Source: Candidatus Saganbacteria bacterium (GTDB lineage Bacteria; Margulisbacteria; WOR-1; XYC2-FULL-46-14; WPAF01). From it: 40,967 nucleotides of DNA. Shown piece after piece: positions 35,708 through 40,967 of the stretch. The DNA is taken from the NCBI GenBank assembly GCA_009772965.1, contig WPAF01000001.1, forward strand, positions 142,894 through 183,860, in the 5' to 3' direction. The stretch's first letter is position 1; each line of letters opens with the position of its first letter. Position numbers and translations under genes: made by a program. The notes beneath the pieces were generated by a model. The model was not told where the DNA came from. It worked only from the letters and a program-made list of their open reading frames with translations, and ran no database searches.

Positions 35708-36283
35708 TTAATAATTTTCTGCCAGAACCTCATAATAAGCTTGAGGATGGGAACAGGCCGGGCATTCTTTTGGGGCATCCTTTCCTTCATGTACATATCC
35801 GCAATTACGGCAATGCCATTTTACGACTAACTCTTTGTAAAATACTTTGCCTTCTTTTACATTGTTAAATAGCTTGCGGTACCTTTTTTCGTGTTGTTCC
35901 TCTACTTCAGCTATTTCTTTATAAAGCTTTGCAATTTCATCAAACCCTTCTGCCTTAGCGGTTTTTTCCATGTTTATATAAATATTGGACCATTCCATCT
36001 TTTCACCATCAGCCGAAGCCTGGAGGTTTTGGGCGGTATCGCTAATCGTTCCCGCCGGATAAGTTGCAGTTATTTCTACTTCCCCACCCTCCAAACATTT
36101 AAAAAACTTCTTGGCGTGTTCTTTTTCGTTTTCCGCGGTTTCTAAAAATATCGCTGAAATTTGCTCAAACCCCGCTTTTTTGGCGGCTGAGGCAAAATAA
36201 GTGTATCTATTCCTCGCTTGGGATTCTCCGGCAAAAGCGGCAAGCAGGTTCTTTTCGGTCTTGGTTCCTTTGAGGCTTTTCAT
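35708..36283 (-). CDS. rbr: Rubrerythrin
   Basis: This 191-residue non-haem di-iron peroxidase has an N-terminal four-helix bundle with the Glu ligands (AGESQARNRYTYFA, ENEKEHAKKF, EVEEQHEKRY). A C-terminal rubredoxin domain carries two Cys pairs (CRNCGY and CPAC). It reduces hydrogen peroxide with electrons from rubredoxin. A strong AAAGGAG precedes the ATG. It lies behind fprA in the oxygen-defence part of the operon. Confidence 0.96.
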   Translation of the reverse strand: MKSLKGTKTEKNLLAAFAGESQARNRYTYFASAAKKAGFEQISAIFLETAENEKEHAKKFFKCLEGGEVEITATYPAGTISDTAQNLQASADGEKMEWSNIYINMEKTAKAEGFDEIAKLYKEIAEVEEQHEKRYRKLFNNVKEGKVFYKELVVKWHCRNCGYVHEGKDAPKECPACSHPQAYYEVLAENY

Positions 36284-36302
36284 ATCTTTTCTCCTTTCTA
36301 TT

Positions 36303-37487
36303 TTAAATTAATCCAAGTATTTTATGCTTTTCTTTTATAGCATCAGCAAGCCGATCTAAAGCCAAATAATCTTCTTTTTTTGGAAAACCTTTTGCAATCA
36401 CCGGCGGGATAATTTCAACTTTAAGATTTCCCAACATCCCGGCAATTTGCTCCGGCATTTTACCTCCCCAGCCAAAAGATCCTACAATTGAAGCATATCT
36501 AGTTTTTGGCCTCAGGGCATTGGCAAGAAAAGCCGCATACACAGCCTGTGGATGGGCTCCTGCCAAAACCGTCGGGGTTCCTAAAACAATTGTTGCCGCA
36601 TCTACCAGGGATATTGCCAACTCCCCAATATCTGTTTTTGTTAAGTTAAACGGCTTAACTATAATTCCTCTTTTTGTCAAAGCATCAATAAGATATGAAA
36701 CCATTTCCGCCACACTACCGTGCATCGATACATAAGGAAGCACAACTTCATTTTTTACATTATCAGAAATCCAGTCTTTATAAGCATCTATGATAAAGTT
36801 CGGCTTATCATGAACTGGTCCGTGGCTTGGTGCAATTAATCTGATGTCCAGGTTTTTTAATTTTTCCAAGTTGTTTTTTATATTCGTCCTAAAGGGCATC
36901 ATTATTTCCGCAAAATACCTCTTGGCTGATTCATATTTTTTAGCTTCATCACCCACATAGGGCTCTAAAGAAGCTAAGTGCGAACCAAAAAAATCACAGC
37001 TAAAAAGTATTTTCCCATCTTCGAAGTATGTAACCATGGTCTCCGGCCAATGAACCCAGGGAGTATAAATAAACTTTAGTATTTTATCTCCTAGCGACAA
37101 TGTATCCCCATCATTTACCGTGATAAACTTTTCATCAGGAATCAACAGGAGATCCATCAGCATGGTTTTACATTTGGGGTTGGTCACGACTTTTGCATCC
37201 GGATAGGCTTTTAGCGCCGCAGGAATTGAGCCGGAGTGATCCTGCTCAGCATGGTGGGCAATCAAATAATCAATCTTTAATATGCCCGCGGATTTAAGAT
37301 TTGCCAGCAATTCTTTTTCTTTGCTTGGGTCAACGGAATCAATAAGGGCGTTTTTATCTTTGCCAATTATTAGATATGAATTGTAGGTTGTGCCATCCGG
37401 CAATGGGATTAGCTCATCAAACAAACGCCGATCCCAATCAACTGCTCCAACTGAGATGATATCTTTTGCTAGTATTTTGTTAGTCAT
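36303..37487 (-). CDS. fprA: A-type flavoprotein (flavodiiron oxygen reductase)
   Basis: This 394-residue protein has an N-terminal metallo-beta-lactamase-like di-iron domain with the ligands His79, Glu81, Asp83 and His84 (HAEQDH), further His/Asp sites in WVHWPE, FSCDFFGSH and PSHGPVHD, and a C-terminal flavodoxin domain that binds FMN (from about 250, YVSMHGSVAEM). It reduces O2 to water (or NO to N2O) using electrons from the rubredoxin encoded directly upstream. Confidence 0.95.
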   Translation of the reverse strand: MTNKILAKDIISVGAVDWDRRLFDELIPLPDGTTYNSYLIIGKDKNALIDSVDPSKEKELLANLKSAGILKIDYLIAHHAEQDHSGSIPAALKAYPDAKVVTNPKCKTMLMDLLLIPDEKFITVNDGDTLSLGDKILKFIYTPWVHWPETMVTYFEDGKILFSCDFFGSHLASLEPYVGDEAKKYESAKRYFAEIMMPFRTNIKNNLEKLKNLDIRLIAPSHGPVHDKPNFIIDAYKDWISDNVKNEVVLPYVSMHGSVAEMVSYLIDALTKRGIIVKPFNLTKTDIGELAISLVDAATIVLGTPTVLAGAHPQAVYAAFLANALRPKTRYASIVGSFGWGGKMPEQIAGMLGNLKVEIIPPVIAKGFPKKEDYLALDRLADAIKEKHKILGLI

Positions 37488-37649
37488 TTAATCCTCTACT
37501 TCAAATTGGTTTTTTGCCGCTCCGCAGATTGGGCACACCCAACTGTCAGGAATACTTTCAAAAGCTGTTCCTGGAGCAACACCATTGTCTGGATCGCCTT
37601 TTTCCGGGTCATAAATATATCCGCAAACCATACACCTGTATTTTTTCAT
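37488..37649 (-). CDS. Rubredoxin
   Basis: This 53-residue protein has two iron-binding pairs, CMVCGY (Cys6, Cys9) and CPICGA (Cys39, Cys42). [19 protein letters not shown] and the DSWVCPICG region leave no doubt about the family. It is directly next to fprA (stop at 37488, fprA start at 37487) and is the likely electron donor for it and for rubrerythrin. Translation begins at the second of two adjacent ATGs (37652 or 37649), overlapping the flavin reductase stop in AAATGATG, with AAGGAG upstream. Confidence 0.95.
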   Translation of the reverse strand: MKKYRCMVCGYIYDPEKGDPDNGVAPGTAFESIPDSWVCPICGAAKNQFEVED

Positions 37650-38164
37650 CATTTCTCCTTTTTGATATAAGTTGGCGCATTTTCTGGAGATATTCCCTTT
37701 TTTATAAAATGATAATACGCATACGTCATTGGTTCTATTTTGCTGTCTAGGGTAACAGCGTCTTTGATAAGCCCGATAAAAACGGTATGAGTTGCGCAGT
37801 CAATTTGATCAGCTACCTGGCACTCAAGATAACCAACCGAATTATCAAGCACAACTGGGACAGCTATAATTCCCTTTTTATATTTTACGCCATCAAATTT
37901 ATTTATTTCCCTGCCCGATTTAAAGCCAAATTGGCCGATAAAATTTAGCGGTGTGTCTATATTTAAAATAGAAACAGCAAACGCCTTGCTAGAGGAAATA
38001 TAATCATGGGTCAGATTTTTTTTGTTAATGCTTACCGCCATTGTTGCCGGATCAGATGTTATTTGAAAAACAGTATTGGCAACCTGCCCATTTATCATTT
38101 CTCCTTTATTTGAAGAAATAATATATATCCCATAGCTTATCTTATAAAGGGTTTCAACATTCAT
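37649..38164 (-). CDS. Flavin reductase-like FMN-binding protein (Hrb N-terminal type)
   Basis: This 171-residue FMN-binding split-barrel protein has [20 protein letters not shown] followed by [13 protein letters not shown], the typical start of flavoredoxin or high-molecular-weight rubredoxin (Hrb) N-terminal domains. Hrb of some acetogens is a fusion of this domain with rubredoxin and passes electrons from NADH to FprA. Here the parts are two genes with overlapping stop and start. The ATG at 38164 is chosen; the longer frame runs 14 codons into dfx. Confidence 0.88.
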   Translation of the reverse strand: MNVETLYKISYGIYIISSNKGEMINGQVANTVFQITSDPATMAVSINKKNLTHDYISSSKAFAVSILNIDTPLNFIGQFGFKSGREINKFDGVKYKKGIIAVPVVLDNSVGYLECQVADQIDCATHTVFIGLIKDAVTLDSKIEPMTYAYYHFIKKGISPENAPTYIKKEK

Positions 38165-38169
38165 CCTAT

Positions 38170-38550
38170 TTAACCCTTTGAGGACCAAAGCCCGTGGAGA
38201 TTGCAATATTCCCTTGATGTAATCGAGGAAGCGGATATTTCAAACTCTGCTTCAGGTTTATCCCCAGGTTTTAAAAACTTCCGGTATGCCTTGCCGTCTG
38301 CAATAATTTCTATCCATTCTATAAAGTGTTTTTCTTCCATCGGGTGTGAAACCGAGCCAACTTTAACTAATACCTTATTGCCTGACTTTCCAATGATTGG
38401 AACATGCTTTTCTTTTGATGCGTCTACCGTATTTTCAACCATTTCTGTCATTGGCTGGCCGCAGCAAACAAGTTCGCCCACTCCCGCATGGATAACCTCA
38501 ACAATGTTCCCGCAAATCTCGCATTTATAGATCCCTAGATATTTTGCCAT
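38170..38550 (-). CDS. dfx: Desulfoferrodoxin (superoxide reductase)
   Basis: This 126-residue protein has the desulforedoxin-type centre I (Cys10, Cys13, Cys29, Cys30) and the superoxide-reducing centre II: His49, His69, His75, Cys116 and His119 ([24 protein letters not shown]). It reduces superoxide to peroxide, which rubrerythrin can remove. It is the first gene of the 12-gene operon. AAGGCGG precedes the ATG, and a TAAAAT at 38592-38587 may be the -10. Confidence 0.96.
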   Translation of the reverse strand: MAKYLGIYKCEICGNIVEVIHAGVGELVCCGQPMTEMVENTVDASKEKHVPIIGKSGNKVLVKVGSVSHPMEEKHFIEWIEIIADGKAYRKFLKPGDKPEAEFEISASSITSREYCNLHGLWSSKG

Positions 38551-38618
38551 AATTTACCGCCTTTTATTTTTTAATCGGCCTGCACCATTTTACATCAATA
38601 AACATATTTTTTCTACCA

Positions 38619-38638
38619 GACACTATCTGACACTATCT
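38619..38638 (+). repeat. Tandem 10-bp repeat in the dfx/ABC divergent promoter region
   Basis: GACACTATCT occurs twice in a row, then GA and the TATAAT box of the ABC operon. One helical turn between copies would put a bound protein on the same face of DNA. It lies upstream of the dfx gene as well. No known regulator is recognised. Confidence 0.7.
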
Positions 38639-38646
38639 GATATAAT
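38638..38646 (+). promoter_or_regulatory. Extended -10 promoter of the ABC exporter (leaderless, GTG at +1)
   Basis: TGATATAAT, followed by six bases and the GTG start at 38653. There is no Shine-Dalgarno sequence. No clear -35 is present; the tandem 10-bp repeat occupies that area. Confidence 0.65.
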
Positions 38647-38652
38647 GATCAT

Positions 38653-39429
38653 GTGGAAATTATTAAAGTTGAAAATCTCTCGCGCCGTTTTAATAAATTC
38701 TTGGCAGTAGATTCAATATCATTTTCAGTGCAGGAGGGCGAGATTTTTGGTTTTCTTGGTCCCAACGGCGCAGGAAAAACAACCACTATCAACATCCTTT
38801 GCACACTGCTCAAGCCAACTTCAGGCAATGCATATGTTTCATGTTGCGACACCACAAAAGAGCCAAATAAAGTACGAAGCCAAATCGGGATAGTTTTTCA
38901 GGACCCCTCCCTTGATGACCGTTTGACCGCGGAAGATAATTTGCGTTTTCATGGCCGCCTATATCATTTAGGTTCTGAGGAAATAAATAAGCGTATCCCT
39001 GAAGTTTTAAATTTAGTTGAATTGTATGACCGGAAAAATGATTTTGTCAGAAAGTTTTCCGGAGGCATGAAGCGGCGTCTGGAGATTGCCCGTGGGCTTA
39101 TGCACCGGCCAAAAATCTTATTTCTTGATGAACCGACATTGGGGCTTGATCCGCAAACCCGGGCACATATTTGGGATTATATTTTAAAGATGAGAAAAGA
39201 AACCAACCTTACAATTTTTATGACTACGCATTACATGCAGGAAGCTGACGTCTGCGATAAGGCCGCAATTATTGACCACGGTAAAATTGCTGATTTAGAC
39301 ACCCCGTTAAATTTGAAATCAAAGTACAACGAACAAACACTAGAAGGGGTGTTTCTAAAAATCACGGGGCGCGAAATCCGTTCCCAGGCCGGAGAATCCG
39401 CCTGGTCACAATGGATGAGGAGAACTTGA
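38653..39429 (+). CDS. ABC-2 type exporter, ATP-binding protein
   Basis: This 258-residue ATPase has Walker A GPNGAGKTTT (36-45), Walker B KILFLDEPTLGLD, the ABC signature FSGGMKRRLEIARGL, and the H-loop in FMTTHYMQEAD. This DrrA/NodI-like class drives export of lipids, polysaccharides or drugs. The start is a GTG at the predicted transcription start. An out-of-frame ATG two bases earlier leads to a short dead end. The stop overlaps the permease start (TGATG). Confidence 0.93.
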   Translation: MEIIKVENLSRRFNKFLAVDSISFSVQEGEIFGFLGPNGAGKTTTINILCTLLKPTSGNAYVSCCDTTKEPNKVRSQIGIVFQDPSLDDRLTAEDNLRFHGRLYHLGSEEINKRIPEVLNLVELYDRKNDFVRKFSGGMKRRLEIARGLMHRPKILFLDEPTLGLDPQTRAHIWDYILKMRKETNLTIFMTTHYMQEADVCDKAAIIDHGKIADLDTPLNLKSKYNEQTLEGVFLKITGREIRSQAGESAWSQWMRRT

Positions 39430-40172
39430 TGTCAGACATTTTGGCCATATATGTGCTTTGGCTTAGGGACATAAAGCATTACTGGTATGATAAAATCAGG
39501 ATATTTGCCTCGCTTGGCCAGCCCCTGCTGATTTTATTTGTGCTTGGCACCGCGCTCACTCCAACCCTGCAGGGGGGGGTGTCTTTTTCAAAGTATATCT
39601 TTCCCGGCGTAATTTCAATGACTGTGTTGTTCACTTCTATTTTTTCCGCGATCTCAATTGTTTGGGACAGGGAATTCGGTTTTTTAAAAGAAGTGCTGGT
39701 CGCCCCTATTTCGCGCTGGTCAATAGTAGCCGGAAAAGCGCTTGGAGGATCAACCGTCGCGGTAATGCAGGGAGCTATTATGCTATTTATGGCTCCTTTA
39801 GTAGGTGTAGAATTAAACTTATTAATTATTGTAAAAAGTATTCTGGCAATGTTTATAATTGCGCTTGCTATGAATTCTTTGGGTATTGTTATTGCCGCCA
39901 GGATGAAAGAAATGGAAGGATTCCAGATGGTTGTAAATTTTATCATCATGCCGCTTTTCTTTTTGTCAGGCGCATTATTCCCAACGGATAAACTTCCGCA
40001 ATGGTTATTGCTTCTAAATAGGTTTGACCCTTTAACTTACGGAGTAGATTTATTAAGAAAAACAATAATAGGAATCAGCAATTTCCACTCGATTATCAAT
40101 ATCGGAGTTTTGCTGGTTTTTACGCTAATAATGTTCAGCATCGCGGTTTTTGAGTTTAATATAAGCGAGTAG
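39429..40172 (+). CDS. ABC-2 type exporter, permease
   Basis: This 247-residue membrane protein has six hydrophobic segments. It begins LWLRDIKHYWYDKIRIFASL, then PGVISMTVLFTSIFSAISIVWDREFGF, and ends with the LPQWLLLLNRFDPLTYGVDLLR loop typical of ABC-2 permeases. The ATG at 39429 overlaps the ATPase stop by one base and has GAGGAG before it. The cargo is unknown. Confidence 0.9.
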   Translation: MSDILAIYVLWLRDIKHYWYDKIRIFASLGQPLLILFVLGTALTPTLQGGVSFSKYIFPGVISMTVLFTSIFSAISIVWDREFGFLKEVLVAPISRWSIVAGKALGGSTVAVMQGAIMLFMAPLVGVELNLLIIVKSILAMFIIALAMNSLGIVIAARMKEMEGFQMVVNFIIMPLFFLSGALFPTDKLPQWLLLLNRFDPLTYGVDLLRKTIIGISNFHSIINIGVLLVFTLIMFSIAVFEFNISE

Positions 40173-40185
40173 CCCTGGGTAAAAT

Positions 40186-40812
40186 TTACTCTTTATGTCG
40201 ATACAAAATAATAGAAAGATTATCCTCTGCTGGACCGGCTAAAACGCTTTTCTCCATTTCTCTCGTTGCTTGTTCCGCGTTTTTTGCATCATTAAGAATA
40301 TCCATTATTTTTGACAGAGGAAGATTTACTCCGTCTGTACGAATAAAAATCCAATCTCCTTCCTGAAGAAAAACAGATGACGTAAAAACATAACTTTCCC
40401 CTTCAGGCAAATAAAGATGCCCATCTTCGCCAATTGTTACACGGGAAGCATTAATATCTACAAGTCCAAGGTCAATACGTGCGGGGCCCTGAAATCCTAA
40501 TGCATTGGTAAGTAATTTTTTTGCCGCTGCCGGAGAATAAGAAGATATGTATTGGCTAACAGTTTCCATATCTTCTTCTGAAATAGTTTCTACCTTTATA
40601 TCCAAAACCTCTTGAAAAATTGTATGCCCTTTAGAGGCAAATAATATTTCTCCATTTCTTATCACAAATATTTGCGAGTCGCCGGCGTGAACTTTTTCCA
40701 GCCAGTTTCCTCGAATTTGTACGGCAGCCAATGTTGTTATTCCTTTCATTTGTTTATCGGAATAATTTTCCCCTATTGCTAAGTCAGCGATTGCCTCCCG
40801 GGCAAGAGCCAC
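40186..40812 (-). CDS. PP2C-like phosphatase domain protein, N-terminus uncertain
   Basis: The frame encodes the middle and end of a PP2C-family (PPM) phosphatase: GITTLAAVQIRGNWLEKVHA, AGDSQIFVIRNGE, WIFIRTDGVNL and AEDNLSIILYRH. The N-terminal metal-binding DGxGG is absent from the visible part. The frame stays open upstream of the GTG at 40812 to a TAA at 40921-40923, and that stretch (KKDSFYAVRVLVEAIREEL) looks like the usual PP2C helix, yet it has no ATG, GTG or TTG start. So the GTG start is doubtful. A frameshift in the A7 run at 40892-40898 is possible. The stop is 13 nt from the permease stop. Confidence 0.65.
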   Translation of the reverse strand: MALAREAIADLAIGENYSDKQMKGITTLAAVQIRGNWLEKVHAGDSQIFVIRNGEILFASKGHTIFQEVLDIKVETISEEDMETVSQYISSYSPAAAKKLLTNALGFQGPARIDLGLVDINASRVTIGEDGHLYLPEGESYVFTSSVFLQEGDWIFIRTDGVNLPLSKIMDILNDAKNAEQATREMEKSVLAGPAEDNLSIILYRHKE

Positions 40813-40885
40813 AATATGTTTTATCGAAAGCTCTAATTTTAATTCCTCTCTTATTGCCTCAACTAGTACTCTGACCGCATAGAAA

Positions 40886-40967
40886 CTATCCTTTTTTTCT
40901 TTTATATTTTGGTCGTTTATTTACCCTTTCAAACAACACTCTGTTTTTATCTTCCAATACCCATTCG
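40886..40967 (-). CDS. C-terminal end of an ORF, possibly the displaced front of the PP2C-like protein
   Basis: The 26 visible residues read EWVLEDKNRVLF and ERVNKRPKYKRKKG, then TAG at 40888-40886. A shift of one base in the following A7 run would join it to the PP2C frame (KRKK continuing into DSFYAV). It may instead be the end of a separate upstream gene. Too little is visible to assign a family. Confidence 0.45.
   Translation of the reverse strand, partial: EWVLEDKNRVLFERVNKRPKYKRKKG

Noticed and set aside
38645-38652. ATGATCAT palindrome as a Fur or PerR type operator
   Set aside because: Eight bases only, without the flanking bases of either consensus, and it overlaps the start-codon area.
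40892-40898. Programmed -1 frameshifting on the A7 run
   Set aside because: The frames would need a +1 shift to join, which does not fit the common -1 A-AAA-AAG slip.
1-40967. tRNA, rRNA or riboswitch genes
   Set aside because: Gaps between genes are nearly all under 130 bases, and none shows a cloverleaf or a recognisable riboswitch core.

Overview
This 41 kb window comes from an AT-rich bacterial genome with tightly packed operons, in which stop and start codons commonly overlap by 4-20 nt. The gene content points to an uncultured, strictly anaerobic or microaerophilic bacterium with a complex glycan envelope. The evidence is a desulfoferrodoxin, rubrerythrin, rubredoxin and flavodiiron set for oxygen defence, formate-tetrahydrofolate ligase, the non-mevalonate isoprenoid enzyme Dxs, and O-antigen type ligases with a Wzx flippase. 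A candidate phylum such as WOR-1/Margulisbacteria or Omnitrophota would fit, but that is a guess from gene style. No rRNA, tRNA or CRISPR array was seen.

Layout: (1) 1-2691: the start of a SpoU-type rRNA methyltransferase (minus) diverges from a large secreted Asp-box/Ig/FlgD-like protein (plus). (2) 2685-21159: a 17-gene minus-strand operon for surface polysaccharide. It makes nucleotide sugars (Ugd to Uxs for UDP-xylose; GmhA, HddA and HddC for GDP-heptose; RfbD and an RfbC-like protein for deoxysugars), and also encodes glycosyltransferases, a Wzx flippase, two O-antigen ligase/polymerase proteins (one with a C-terminal TPR domain), a priming sugar-phosphate transferase, and a FemAB-like aminoacyltransferase at its head. 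(3) 21205-22487: pabA, interrupted at its 3' end by a 607-bp element carrying a DUF559 nuclease gene and flanked by a perfect 91-bp direct repeat of the pabA 3' end. (4) 22429-28058: a minus-strand operon of methyltransferase, K+ channel, DUF2148 protein, cysE, cysS, serS and an FmdB-type zinc ribbon. (5) 28093-29049: a lone plus-strand DRE-TIM aldolase. (6) 29176-38550: a 12-gene minus-strand operon that starts with an oxygen/superoxide defence module (dfx, flavin reductase, rubredoxin, fprA, rbr) and continues with ogt, hisF, ispA, a PAP2-like protein, dxs, fhs and folE. (7) 38653-40172: an ABC-2 exporter pair (plus). (8) 40186-40967: a PP2C-like phosphatase with an unclear N-terminus, preceded by the tail of another frame.

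Two observations stand out. First, genes at the head of plus-strand units (and the rRNA methyltransferase) have a -10 box exactly 6 nt before the start codon and no Shine-Dalgarno sequence, so their mRNAs should begin at the start codon. Genes inside operons mostly have Shine-Dalgarno sequences or overlap the preceding gene. Second, the DUF559 element went into the place where pabA and the convergent fmdB gene overlapped at their 3' ends. The 91-bp duplication leaves both genes with usable ends. The element has inverted ends, two strong CCCTCTCCC/GGGAGAGGG hairpins, and a nuclease gene whose C-terminus is encoded by one of those hairpins.
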